DNA of 64,000 bases from Anaerolineaceae bacterium (lineage in GTDB: Bacteria > Chloroflexota > Anaerolineae > Anaerolineales > Anaerolineaceae): NCBI GenBank assembly GCA_016936755.1, contig JAFGXF010000045.1, positions 1-64,000 of the forward strand, given 5' to 3'. A program made the position numbers and the translations under genes. The notes beneath the pieces were generated by a model, which searched no databases, was not told the DNA's origin, and saw only the letters and a program-made list of their open reading frames with translations. Below are positions 49,663 to 59,392 of the stretch, one piece after another (positions within the stretch are counted from its first letter, which is position 1; each line of letters starts with the position of its first letter).

Positions 49663-50900
49663 TGTGAGATTTGATCACCCAGAGAAGTGTAATGCCCGGC
49701 AACAAGCTGATAAAAATCTGAGACCTTCTTGCGAACAGTGATCTGATTGGCGCGCTCATGTATCAGTTTCAAATTACACCTGGCTGCTTCAAAGCGGCGA
49801 TCAGGATTATCCAAAATAAGTAAAAGGGATTCTGCCAGGGCATTCGTGTCTGAAGGCGGGTACAACAATCCGTTTATACCCGGCGTGATCCATTCCCGTA
49901 TGCTTTCAATATCACCGGCCACCGGGTAGCAACCACAGGCTAGTGCTTCAAGAAGGGAATTGGGAATCCCATCGTGCACTCCCGGCGAGACGACAGCCTC
50001 AGCGCGAGTATATAGCCACCACAAATCCATTTGATCCAATATCGGCAATAAAATGACATTGTGTTCAAGCTTGTTGCTTTTAACCATTTGTATTGCATTT
50101 GGTTGCCCGGCCATGGCAGGACATACAAAACACACATCCGGATGCCTGGCTGCTACGATACCCGCCGCACCGAAAAACACATCGGTTCGAAGGCTGCCAG
50201 GGCGTAATCCCCGGGGATTGACAATAAGCCGCCGATTTGGTGGTATCAGTTCAAGCAAATATTTCGGGCTCAGTGTTCTGGACACTTCGATCTTTTCAAG
50301 GTCAATTCCACCACAGCCCGGAACTACCAGATTGGGACGGTTATGATCAAATCCCCAATTTTTAGCCAGACGGATATCTCGACCAGCATCTGCCATCAGG
50401 CCATCGGTGCGTTTTAAAGTCTGCTGGGTAATTAGCCCCATACGATATGAACCATTGGCATGCAGGGTGAGGTCATTACCCCAGATGGAGACTACCAGTG
50501 GATACCTCCCTTCTGCATATCGTGCCAGCATTCCTTCAAATGGAATACGTAATGCATGGATCACTTCAGGGCCGATCCGGTTTACGATTTTGAGATATTT
50601 TTTCCTAAAGAATGGCAGGGTCAACGGCCCAAGTCCATGCCGCACACCAAGCAGATTGGATCTAAGCGACCCGATTATCCGTCTGGCTGGCTTGTTGTCT
50701 TCATTTCCCGGATTCACACCAGTTGGTCTGGCGGCCAACCCTGAAAATGCCACTGGCAGGATATGCAATTCAGTCAAGCCCGGGAGTTCTGTGCAGGGGT
50801 AAGTCGAAATCAATGCAACCTTATGCCCATCCTTTTGCATATTGGCAATCCAACTTTGGGCAGTTGGGCTGCGACCATCCGCAATGAATAAAAGGTTCAT
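49653..50900 (-). CDS. Glycosyltransferase family 4
   Basis: VVSPGVHDGIPNSLLEALACGCYPVAGDIESIREWI GT-B signature. Confidence 0.85.
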   Translation of the reverse strand: MNLLFIADGRSPTAQSWIANMQKDGHKVALISTYPCTELPGLTELHILPVAFSGLAARPTGVNPGNEDNKPARRIIGSLRSNLLGVRHGLGPLTLPFFRKKYLKIVNRIGPEVIHALRIPFEGMLARYAEGRYPLVVSIWGNDLTLHANGSYRMGLITQQTLKRTDGLMADAGRDIRLAKNWGFDHNRPNLVVPGCGGIDLEKIEVSRTLSPKYLLELIPPNRRLIVNPRGLRPGSLRTDVFFGAAGIVAARHPDVCFVCPAMAGQPNAIQMVKSNKLEHNVILLPILDQMDLWWLYTRAEAVVSPGVHDGIPNSLLEALACGCYPVAGDIESIREWITPGINGLLYPPSDTNALAESLLLILDNPDRRFEAARCNLKLIHERANQITVRKKVSDFYQLVAGHYTSLGDQISHYR

Positions 50901-50902
50901 GA

Positions 50903-51883
50903 TTAATATATGATCTGGCTTATCTTGCCAAGTTTTTCCAGTTGGTGAGTGGAGATGATTTGTCGGACTGTGCCTGTCAGGCCACGCATGACCAGGCTAT
51001 CTGTCCGAACGCTATCCGCAAAATATGATACACCATCCAACAGGTCACCCCGTGTGATACCTGTGGCAGCAAGAAAAACATTTTCCGATGATACCAACTC
51101 ATCGATATGAAGCACCTTATGAAAATCATAACCAAGATCGCGGCCGCGCTTGTATTCCGCTTCATCGCGCGCATATAGTATGCCTTGGATGTTTCCTCCC
51201 ATTGCCCGCAAACCACAGGCTGCAAGGACACCCTCAGGTGTGCCCCCAATACCCAGCAATACATCGATCTCAGATTGGGGCCAGGCTGTCATCAATGCAC
51301 CTGCCACATCTCCATCCGGTATCAATTTGATGCGGGAGCCACTTTTTCGTACTTCAGCGATCAGGTCCTTGTGCCGAGGTCTGTCTAAGATCACAGCCGT
51401 GAGATGTTCAACATCTTCACCTTTCGCCTTGGCAATTTTCTTTAAGTTTTCTGCTACGGGAGCTTCAATATCGATCACATCTCTGGCTACTGGTCCGACG
51501 GCAATCTTATGCATGTATACAATTGGACCAGGATTGAACATCGTCCCACGAGGAGCAACTGCCACGGTGGCAATGGCATTGGATAAACCCAATGCCAGAG
51601 GGCGGGTCCCATCGATCGGGTCCACAGCCAGATCAACTTCCGGTGGCCCCCCTGCTCCCAGGTGCTCACCTTGGAATAGCATGGGCGCTTTATCTTTTTC
51701 TCCTTCACCAAGAACCACAACAGCACTCATTTCTATGGTGTTCAGAATAATGCGCATTGCATCAACAGCTGCTTTATCTGCAGCAATTTTGTCACCCCGT
51801 CCCATGAAACGACCGGCAGTCATTGCAGCAGCTTCTGTAACGCGAACAAGTTCAAGTGCCAGATTGCGACTGGGTAATGTCAT
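50903..51883 (-). CDS. glpX: Class II fructose-1,6-bisphosphatase (GlpX)
   Basis: GRGDKIAADKAAVDAMR, GEGEKDKAPMLFQGE, LAVDPIDGTRPLALG, GIGGTPEGVLAACGLRAMGG. Confidence 0.95.
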   Translation of the reverse strand: MTLPSRNLALELVRVTEAAAMTAGRFMGRGDKIAADKAAVDAMRIILNTIEMSAVVVLGEGEKDKAPMLFQGEHLGAGGPPEVDLAVDPIDGTRPLALGLSNAIATVAVAPRGTMFNPGPIVYMHKIAVGPVARDVIDIEAPVAENLKKIAKAKGEDVEHLTAVILDRPRHKDLIAEVRKSGSRIKLIPDGDVAGALMTAWPQSEIDVLLGIGGTPEGVLAACGLRAMGGNIQGILYARDEAEYKRGRDLGYDFHKVLHIDELVSSENVFLAATGITRGDLLDGVSYFADSVRTDSLVMRGLTGTVRQIISTHQLEKLGKISQIIY

Positions 51884-51901
51884 TCAATCTCTCCTTTAAT
51901 A

Positions 51902-52714
51902 CTAATTGATCCACAGGCAGAGCACCAAGTAGTATCCAATTGAAGCCGCCCAGATCCACGAGTCCATGCGGTCCAGAAGCCCCCCATGTCCGGGAAGAAG
52001 ATTTCCGGAATCCTTGACACCAAACTGCCGTTTTAACATGCTCTCGCCAAGGTCTCCAAGTGCGGGGAGTGTGGATAGAACGATTCCGACCAGGATCCCC
52101 CTTTGGATATTCATGGAGGGGGTTACCAACCCCCACAACAGGGAGAATACAATACCGGCAAGCGTACCGACCAGGATACCACCCAGATAACCCTCCCAGG
52201 ATTTATTTGGGCTGAGGCGTGGAGCCATCTTGCTTTTACCAAGACGCGAACCAATGAAATAAGCACCACTGTCTGCCAGCCACGCCACCGGCATAACGAG
52301 CATGAACCACCATAATCCTTCTGGTAATGTACGTAAAGATATAAGATGAGCTCCAAGAACGCCTAAATAGGCTACACCACCAAGGGTGATGGTGAAATCG
52401 ATCGCAGCAGTATTTACACCTTTTTCATAAGCAATTAAATGATAACTCATGGCAGCCAGCACCATGATCGTCAGAATCAAATCCTGATATGCAAAACCTG
52501 ATATGAACCGGGTGATCACCAGCGCTAAGACACCGGTAATAACAAGTATTGCTGCCGGTCGGTATCCGGCATTAATAAATAGCACACAGTATTCCCAAGC
52601 CGCCAGTCCAAGCAGTAGTGCGATGAACAACGTCAACGGCCAACCACCCAAATTAATTAATGCAACACCGATGGGTATTAATATTATGGCGACGATCAGA
52701 CGCTTTACCAACAC
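51902..52714 (-). CDS. cdsA: Phosphatidate cytidylyltransferase
   Basis: DSGAYFIGSRLGKSKMAPRLSPNKSWEGYLGG and LGDLGESMLKRQFGVKDSGNLLPGHGGLLDRMDS. Confidence 0.95.
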   Translation of the reverse strand: MLVKRLIVAIILIPIGVALINLGGWPLTLFIALLLGLAAWEYCVLFINAGYRPAAILVITGVLALVITRFISGFAYQDLILTIMVLAAMSYHLIAYEKGVNTAAIDFTITLGGVAYLGVLGAHLISLRTLPEGLWWFMLVMPVAWLADSGAYFIGSRLGKSKMAPRLSPNKSWEGYLGGILVGTLAGIVFSLLWGLVTPSMNIQRGILVGIVLSTLPALGDLGESMLKRQFGVKDSGNLLPGHGGLLDRMDSWIWAASIGYYLVLCLWIN

Positions 52715-52733
52715 CTGGTGATATGCCCTCTGG

Positions 52734-53471
52734 TCAGCTTTCTACCTGATTTGAAGATATCTTTCCATAACGACGGTCACGAAGCCCAAATTCTATGATT
52801 GCTTTTCGGAGTTCTTCCTTGTCAAAATCAGGCCAATAGGTGGGGCTAATATACCATTCAGCATAAGCTGATTGCCAGATTAGAAAATTGCTGATGCGCA
52901 TTTCACCAGATGTTCGAACGATCAAATCGGGGTCAGGTACACCTGATGTGAAAAGATACTCTCCAATTAAATCCTCAGACACCGTATCTGGATCGAGCTG
53001 CTCGTTTAGCATGCGTTTGATGGCACAGGCAATTTCATCCCGACCGCCGTAATTAAACGCAATACAAAGCACCAGCCTTTTATTATCTTTAGTGAGTTCA
53101 ATGGCAGCTTTTATTTTTTCAATTAATTGAGGTCTTAACCCCTCAAGTCTGCCTATATGTCTCAATTGCACACCTTCCCTGTGAAGTTCAGCGAGTTCCC
53201 GTTCGATCACATCTTCAACAATGAGCATCAAACCTTTAACTTCTTCTTTTGGGCGTCTCCAATTCTCAGTGGAAAAGGCATAGATAGTAAGATATTTAAC
53301 ACCAAATTCAACAGCCGCCCGCAGTACCTGGCGAAGATTCTCGGTGCCAGCCTTGTGGCCAGCCAGCCGCGGTAACCCGTGGGCGGCTGCCCATCTTCCA
53401 TTACCATCCATGATGATGGCAATGTGTTGTGGTATCTTAGTGAATTTCTTCTGGGGCTTACTCTTGTTCAT
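52734..53471 (-). CDS. uppS: Isoprenyl transferase (undecaprenyl diphosphate synthase)
   Basis: HIAIIMDGNGRWAAAHGLPRLAGHKAG, YLTIYAFSTENWRRP, LIVRTSGEMRISNFLIWQSAYAE. Confidence 0.96.
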   Translation of the reverse strand: MNKSKPQKKFTKIPQHIAIIMDGNGRWAAAHGLPRLAGHKAGTENLRQVLRAAVEFGVKYLTIYAFSTENWRRPKEEVKGLMLIVEDVIERELAELHREGVQLRHIGRLEGLRPQLIEKIKAAIELTKDNKRLVLCIAFNYGGRDEIACAIKRMLNEQLDPDTVSEDLIGEYLFTSGVPDPDLIVRTSGEMRISNFLIWQSAYAEWYISPTYWPDFDKEELRKAIIEFGLRDRRYGKISSNQVES

Positions 53472-53484
53472 AGTTGATCAGGAA

Positions 53485-54042
53485 TTAAACTTCCATGATC
53501 TCTTTTTCTTTATTTATCCCTGTTTCATCCACCTGCTCAATCATTCGATCCGTGAGCTTTTGCATTTCTGTTTCAGCAGCCTCCAGGTCATCCTCAGAGA
53601 TCAACTTCTCATGTTCGAATTCCTTGAGGTCTTTTAAAGTATCCCTGCGCACATTACGAATTGCCACTCGGGTTTCTTCCAGACGCCCATGTACGATTTT
53701 TACAAGCTCAAGGCGACGCTCCTCGGTCAGCAGCGGGATATTAAGGCGGATAACCTTGCCATCATTGTTGGGAGTTAATCCAAGCTCAGATACCAGGATA
53801 GCTCGTTCAATGGCTTTCAGGGTGGATGGATCAAATGGACGAATGAGCAATACCCGTGGCTCTGGGGCACTGATATTGGCGAGTTGCATTAATGGCGTGG
53901 GCATTCCATAGTATTCAACAGGTAACTTTTCCACTAACACAGGTGAAGCTCGACCTGTGCGGATAGCAGCGAGATCATCCATCAGTACCTGGATGGCACT
54001 CTTCATGTGTGATTCAGCTTCTTTTATTGCATCTTTGATCAT
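53485..54042 (-). CDS. frr: Ribosome recycling factor
   Basis: AIRTGRASPVLVEKLPVEYYGMPTPLMQLANISAPEPRVLLIRPFD; 185 aa. Confidence 0.97.
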   Translation of the reverse strand: MIKDAIKEAESHMKSAIQVLMDDLAAIRTGRASPVLVEKLPVEYYGMPTPLMQLANISAPEPRVLLIRPFDPSTLKAIERAILVSELGLTPNNDGKVIRLNIPLLTEERRLELVKIVHGRLEETRVAIRNVRRDTLKDLKEFEHEKLISEDDLEAAETEMQKLTDRMIEQVDETGINKEKEIMEV

Positions 54043-54254
54043 GTCTGCCTCCCATTATCAGATAGTTACTTAAGCATACCAAAGAATGATAAAACTTACC
54101 AATCTAATAGCTGGTAAACAGAAAAATGATTGTAAACCTGGATCTTGAATGTCTGTAAGACGCTTTATCAGATAACACCTGTCATGATACAGGCAACGGG
54201 TAAGAAAATAATCAGGCGATTACGACTGTTATTCGATACCAGAGGAAAATCATT

Positions 54255-55433
54255 TTAACGCCGGGAACCGAGCACCACATCGATATCCATTTCCTCGCCA
54301 TTGCGAAGAACTGTCAATGTGATTGTATCACCAGGCGATTTGTTGTTCACCAAATAGCTGAGCAAGTCGCTGAAAACATTTACTGGTCTTCCATCAGCAG
54401 CAATAATGAGGTCACCCCCGCCTACCAGACCCGTGATGGAAGTTGCCCTTGTGCCACCGCGGATACCTGCCCGACTTGCCGGGCCACCAGCACTCACATT
54501 TACTACATAAGCACCGCCCATATGAGTGATACCCAAGGCCTCCATTGCAGTCAGGTTAAGTACTTCGCGACTGGTGATACCCAAATACGGATAATCATAA
54601 CTGCCAAATTTGATTAGGGAAGGCACTACTCGTTTGACTATGTTGCTGGCAATCGCGAATCCGATACCGGTATTAACAGCTGCGCCGGTCATAGTCGAAC
54701 CAGCAGTTTGGATGGCCCGATTAACACCAACAACTTCACCATTGAGGTTTAGCAGAGGACCACCTGAATTGCCGGGATTGATTGATGCATCCGTTTGGAT
54801 TAGATCTGCAGCTGTATAATATGCGCCTGACTCAGTCTGTCTTTGTGAATCCAGTGTTCTTCCCAGTGCTGAAACGATTCCAACAGTCATTGTGCCGGTC
54901 AAACCATAGGGATTCCCAATGGCTATAACGGTTTGACCAACCTTTAATTGGCTGGAGTCACCCAAGGTGAGTGGATGAAGCTCCTCGTCTGCAACATCCA
55001 CTTTAATCACAGCCAGGTCCGAATCGAGATCGGTACCAATCACTTCACCATAGGTTTTATAACCAGAAGGAAAATCCACTTCGATCGAGTGTTCACCCTC
55101 CACAACATGGTAATTGGTAACAATGTGACCCTGATAATCGATCACAAAACCAGACCCCAACCCTTCTCCTTCGGCTGTGATAACTTGAATGGCAACAATA
55201 CCGGGATCAACGGTGGTATATAGCGTTGTAAGGATCTCCTCAACATTGGCAAGATCCGGTACAGGGATGGTATTAAAAGTTGGAGTATCGCTGAATGACT
55301 CATAAGTAGGGATTTCATCAGTGGTTTTTTCAGTACTGTCTGGCAGTACCTCAGTAGTGATTGTTTGACAGGATAAAATCACGATTAAACTCAAAATCGC
55401 AATTAATACTCTTATGATTCTATTCATGTTCAT
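54255..55433 (-). CDS. HtrA/DegP-like trypsin-family serine protease with PDZ domain, lipoprotein
   Basis: Lipobox IVILSC; His TNYHVVEG, Asp DSDLAVIKV, Ser NPGNSGGPL; C-terminal PDZ. Confidence 0.9.
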   Translation of the reverse strand: MNMNRIIRVLIAILSLIVILSCQTITTEVLPDSTEKTTDEIPTYESFSDTPTFNTIPVPDLANVEEILTTLYTTVDPGIVAIQVITAEGEGLGSGFVIDYQGHIVTNYHVVEGEHSIEVDFPSGYKTYGEVIGTDLDSDLAVIKVDVADEELHPLTLGDSSQLKVGQTVIAIGNPYGLTGTMTVGIVSALGRTLDSQRQTESGAYYTAADLIQTDASINPGNSGGPLLNLNGEVVGVNRAIQTAGSTMTGAAVNTGIGFAIASNIVKRVVPSLIKFGSYDYPYLGITSREVLNLTAMEALGITHMGGAYVVNVSAGGPASRAGIRGGTRATSITGLVGGGDLIIAADGRPVNVFSDLLSYLVNNKSPGDTITLTVLRNGEEMDIDVVLGSRR

Positions 55434-55450
55434 CCACCTTTCAATTTGAC

Positions 55451-56365
55451 TTATTCCGATCGAAGTTTTTCAAATAAATCGCGTTGTTTATCTGTTAGCT
55501 GTTTGGGAATAACGACCTTGATCTTAACAAACAGGTTGCCGTGTGCAGTTTTATTCTTTAATTGGGGCATGCCTCTGCCAGCCAAACGAAATGTCTGACC
55601 TGGCTGGGTTCCGGCTGGAATTGTTAGAGATACTGATCCACTCAACGTTTTGATGGTAACCTGTCCGCCCAGAACCGCGGTGGATAAATCTATCTTTGAC
55701 TCTGTATATAAGTCAGACCCCTTGCGTACGAAATTGGTTTCTGGCGTGACATTGATTACCAGGTATAGATCACCTTTAGCACCTGTTTGATTCGCCGGGC
55801 CGGCACCGGCAATCCTTACTTTAGTTCCTGATTGAGATCCGGCCGGGATTTTCACCTCATACCGGTGGTTATTGATTTGTAACGACCGTTTTGTTCCGTG
55901 ATAAGCCTCTGCAAGGCTTATTGAAACCGACTGTTCATAATTCGCAGGAACAGAACGTTGGCGTTGGCGAGGGGTGGTTGATGCCATTCCCCCGAAAATT
56001 GAGTTGAAGAAATCAGAGAAACTACCGCCGAACAAGTCCTCAAAATCGCGGACATCCACGCGCCTGCCGCCAGTTGGTTGACCTTGAGAAAACCATTCCT
56101 GCCAGTTGTAGCTATCAGATGATCCACCCGTTTGTTGCCAACGACTGTATGAATCTCCCAACTGATCATACCTTTGACGCTTGGCGGGATCGCTCAATAC
56201 TTGGTAAGCCTCGTTGATATCTTTAAACCGATCCTCCGCTGCTTTATCATTGGGATTACGGTCCGGATGGTATTTCATCGCCAGCTTGCGATAGGCTTTT
56301 TTAATCTCGTCCTTGCTGGAATTTCGACTCACACCCAGAGTCTGGTAATAATCCTTATATTCCAT
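55451..56365 (-). CDS. DnaJ/CbpA-like co-chaperone
   Basis: J domain with HPD ([30 protein letters not shown]), C-terminal DnaJ domain, no CxxCxGxG zinc finger. Confidence 0.9.
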   Translation of the reverse strand: MEYKDYYQTLGVSRNSSKDEIKKAYRKLAMKYHPDRNPNDKAAEDRFKDINEAYQVLSDPAKRQRYDQLGDSYSRWQQTGGSSDSYNWQEWFSQGQPTGGRRVDVRDFEDLFGGSFSDFFNSIFGGMASTTPRQRQRSVPANYEQSVSISLAEAYHGTKRSLQINNHRYEVKIPAGSQSGTKVRIAGAGPANQTGAKGDLYLVINVTPETNFVRKGSDLYTESKIDLSTAVLGGQVTIKTLSGSVSLTIPAGTQPGQTFRLAGRGMPQLKNKTAHGNLFVKIKVVIPKQLTDKQRDLFEKLRSE

Positions 56366-56371
56366 TATCCT

Positions 56372-56400
56372 ATTTTATGGATGCAGCAGTTAGTAGTCAA
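56372..56400 (-). promoter_or_regulatory. Promoter of the dnaJ-like gene
   Basis: Minus strand TTGACT, 17-nt spacer, TAAAAT, 6 nt, ATG. Confidence 0.65.
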
Positions 56401-56454
56401 GGTACTATGGAAAACTCTTATATACTTCTTACATCAACCTTAAAGTGATAAAAA

Positions 56455-56952
56455 TCAGATGGTTTGATTACTGGATAATTCTTTTAAGAATATCAGCAAG
56501 CCTTCACGTAACTCTTGCGGATTGGCATATGCCAATTGATGAAATCCTGGCATTGTATTGCCAGTCAACATCTTTGAGACACGTACGCCTTTTTGATAAC
56601 AACACATAACGGGTTTTTTTAATGATAAGGCCAGAGCAATTTCGTAGCCAACTCCATGTGATGGTGTAGTTACTTCCGCAACCAAGGCATCACAATGGTG
56701 TACCCAATTGCTGTCACGCAAAAAAACATCCTGAGGTTGTACCAGTTTATCTACATCTATAACATTGGGTTTAGCAAGATGCGCAGTGGGAACCACATGA
56801 CCAGCATCCAGTAAAATGTTGGTGATTATTTGGTATATTTCCTGATCCTGTCTACCACCGGTTATGGAACAAGAGAAATATATATTCAATATGGTGTTGC
56901 TCCGGAAGAATATCTTCCTGATTTTACCACCCACCTGGCATGTCTTTTGCAA
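56455..56952 (-). CDS. DNPH1/RCL-like 2'-deoxynucleoside 5'-phosphate N-hydrolase (nucleoside deoxyribosyltransferase fold)
   Basis: NIYFSCSITGGRQDQEIYQIITNIL, DALVAEVTTPSHGVGYEIALALSLKKPVMCCY. True start may be TTG 56889 (preceded by GGAG). Confidence 0.75.
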   Translation of the reverse strand: MQKTCQVGGKIRKIFFRSNTILNIYFSCSITGGRQDQEIYQIITNILLDAGHVVPTAHLAKPNVIDVDKLVQPQDVFLRDSNWVHHCDALVAEVTTPSHGVGYEIALALSLKKPVMCCYQKGVRVSKMLTGNTMPGFHQLAYANPQELREGLLIFLKELSSNQTI

Positions 56953-57049
56953 CTAAGCGCATGAACAATGCGATCAGGGTCATTATACAAGTCTTAATAA
57001 TCTCACACCCTGGAAATGCTTTGTTTATATGGAATAAGGAGAATACTCC

Positions 57050-57658
57050 ATGAAAAAAACCGCTGTTCTGATCACTCTGGCTGTAATTGTTCTGGTATCC
57101 ACGACTGGCTGTTTACGTTCGGCATCAACAGCACCAGCGGAAACATCCACTTTGGCTTTTTTACAGCCCACACAGAATGTGGTGAGCATTGCTCAAACGG
57201 CTACAGCTCTTGCCATGGTAAGGCTGACAGGAACTCCTGAGGCGCCCGGTACACAAGCCACCAACCCATTCGTGACACCAAATGTCTCGTCAACCAAATC
57301 CATCGCAACGAACACTCCAGCCGGGCCTACACCTACATCTTCTCGCAAGGATTATTCCTATGATCCGGCACCTAATTCCACTTACCCGCGTATTTCCATA
57401 GCATGGGTTGATGCGGATTCTAAAGTGGGAATTAAAACCTATGGCTTTCTAAAAGCAGGAACCTATACTGTATCCATGGGTGTTGGGCCCCGAGGAGGCA
57501 CAATAATCACTACTGGAACTGGTGGAGAAAGCACAAGCTTTAATGTGGTCTATAATATTCCAGCAGAACTGAAGGGAGTCAGTCCCCTCTACATACGTGT
57601 TGATTTTTCAGATGGTACATATACGTACAACTGGTTCTACAACATCACAACCCAGTAA
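57050..57658 (+). CDS. Hypothetical lipoprotein
   Basis: MKKTAVLITLAVIVLVSTTGC lipobox, Thr/Pro-rich linker; RBS aaggag. Confidence 0.75.
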   Translation: MKKTAVLITLAVIVLVSTTGCLRSASTAPAETSTLAFLQPTQNVVSIAQTATALAMVRLTGTPEAPGTQATNPFVTPNVSSTKSIATNTPAGPTPTSSRKDYSYDPAPNSTYPRISIAWVDADSKVGIKTYGFLKAGTYTVSMGVGPRGGTIITTGTGGESTSFNVVYNIPAELKGVSPLYIRVDFSDGTYTYNWFYNITTQ

Positions 57659-57669
57659 TTAGTTGTCGT

Positions 57670-58203
57670 ATGCCATACCAGTTACTCAGTCAGAAAGCGG
57701 TTTATTGCGGAAAAGCATTTACTGTAGATTCTGTCCTCCTTGAATTCCCGGATGGGCATCAAACTTGTTATGATCTTGTCAGGCACAATTCTTCTGTGAC
57801 CATTGTTCCATTGGATGCAGAAGGATATGTTTTCTTTGTAAGACAGTATCGACTCGGTGCAGGAAGAGAGTTGTTGGAATTGCCAGCCGGGGTTATGGAA
57901 ACCGGTGAATCTGCAGAGAACTGTGCCCTTAGAGAGATTCGGGAAGAAATAGGATTAGCAGCCGGTAGATTAACTTCAATCGGGCAAGCCTACCTCGTTC
58001 CAGGCTATGGAGATGAATTGATGTATTTCTTCATGGCTGAAGAATTGACAGAAAATCCCTTACACCCGGACCAGGACGAGGTTTTAAAGATTGAGCGCTA
58101 TTCCATACAAGAAGCATACGAAATGGCAGAACAAGGCAAGCTCCAGGACTCAAAGTCGCTGGCGGCGTTAATGTTGGCAAGACCTGCTTTAATGGCAAAA
58201 TAA
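57670..58203 (+). CDS. NUDIX hydrolase (ADP-ribose pyrophosphatase-like)
   Basis: NUDIX box GVMETGESAENCALREIREEIGL. Confidence 0.9.
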   Translation: MPYQLLSQKAVYCGKAFTVDSVLLEFPDGHQTCYDLVRHNSSVTIVPLDAEGYVFFVRQYRLGAGRELLELPAGVMETGESAENCALREIREEIGLAAGRLTSIGQAYLVPGYGDELMYFFMAEELTENPLHPDQDEVLKIERYSIQEAYEMAEQGKLQDSKSLAALMLARPALMAK

Positions 58204-58267
58204 TGCTGGATTTTGTTGGCCGTGCTATAATTTCCCTGCTTTAGAGACATCAAACAACCCGATTTCA

Positions 58268-59221
58268 ATGAAAAGAGATATTAAGGCTGGTTCACCCAGA
58301 CAATCATTGCTTTTGACGATTCTTTTTTTAATCCTATCTTGTTTGTTGTGGGGGTTATTGCTGGGAATAATTTTCAAGAATCCAATACTATCCTGGGCAC
58401 ATCAGGAGATAGGGCAATTCAGCAATCAGCCCACTCAAACATCTGTCCCGCTATTAACCTCAACGCCCACCCTGTCAGAATTCCTGACTGAAGCGACCCG
58501 CGTGGAGATTACACCCACTCGTGCATTGAGCGCTCAGGAAACACTGGATCAAATAGCTGCTGATACCATCGCGTATTATGCTTATGAATTATTTTATTAT
58601 CCTGTATCGCAAGATACAAGATTACCAGATACATATCCGACAGATAGTGCGCAATTGCCATTGGTCAGAATGGGGGATGTAATGGTGGCAGAAATAATTG
58701 CGCAACCACTTAATGACTTGATGACTGATGCGAAGGCCGCCGGCTTCAGTCCATATCTGCGCAGTGGTTTTAGATCGATTAACGATCAATACACAGCGTA
58801 TAGCCGATACGTAACTGAGGCAGTTGCATTGGGAATGGACCTCCCCAATGCACAGGAGCATGCACGTGAATTTTCAGCAGTCCCAGGTTACTCTGAGCAT
58901 CACTTGGGTTTGGCAGTTGATCTTTTGGATTATTTTTATGTCGATTGGATTGTTGCACGAAACAATTATGATAAAGGATTGTACCAATGGCTCAGGCAAC
59001 ATGCTTATGAGTATGGTTTCGTCATTTCCTATCCGCCAGGTGAAAACCCACAGAAAGCTAAAGCGGGCAGCGGGTATTCCATATCAGAACCATGGCATCT
59101 CAGATTTGTTGGTTATGACCTTGCAGAATGGTTGTTCAATGCCGGATACATTGATCCACACTCTTCAGTAACGGTAAATGGGATTCTGGAGAATATTTAC
59201 AAAACAGCTCCTGAGCAATAA
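58268..59221 (+). CDS. D-alanyl-D-alanine carboxypeptidase, VanY-like
   Basis: N-terminal TM; LRSGFRSINDQ, PGYSEHHLGLAVDLLD, EPWHLRFVGYDLAEWL. Confidence 0.9.
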   Translation: MKRDIKAGSPRQSLLLTILFLILSCLLWGLLLGIIFKNPILSWAHQEIGQFSNQPTQTSVPLLTSTPTLSEFLTEATRVEITPTRALSAQETLDQIAADTIAYYAYELFYYPVSQDTRLPDTYPTDSAQLPLVRMGDVMVAEIIAQPLNDLMTDAKAAGFSPYLRSGFRSINDQYTAYSRYVTEAVALGMDLPNAQEHAREFSAVPGYSEHHLGLAVDLLDYFYVDWIVARNNYDKGLYQWLRQHAYEYGFVISYPPGENPQKAKAGSGYSISEPWHLRFVGYDLAEWLFNAGYIDPHSSVTVNGILENIYKTAPEQ

Positions 59222-59255
59222 TTCCATTAAATATTTGGAAATCCAACATCCGCGT

Positions 59256-59261
59256 TATAAT
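59256..59261 (+). promoter_or_regulatory. -10 element upstream of nifJ-type gene
   Basis: TATAAT; TTTGGA-like -35 16 nt upstream (weaker). Confidence 0.45.
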
Positions 59262-59392
59262 ATATGACAGGTCACTGATTTTTATGTGACCATTATTACT
59301 GTCTGAGCCATCCGCGAAGATTTATCATAGCGGCTTAAATGTCTAAACAAGTACCAGCCGTATAACCGGAAAGAAACTTGGAGGAATTTTCA

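Noticed and set aside
51150-51899. 249-aa + strand ORF
   Set aside because: Antisense to well-supported glpX, low-complexity Ser/Arg/Pro-rich translation, no family motif; frame shadow.
53495-53911. 138-aa + strand ORF
   Set aside because: Antisense shadow of frr with Ser/Arg-rich low-complexity translation.
54055-54255. Gap between frr and the HtrA-like gene with repeated TTATCAGATA and CCTGT-catgat-ACAGG
   Set aside because: Only two short copies and a 5-bp stem without T-tract; not enough to call an RNA or terminator.
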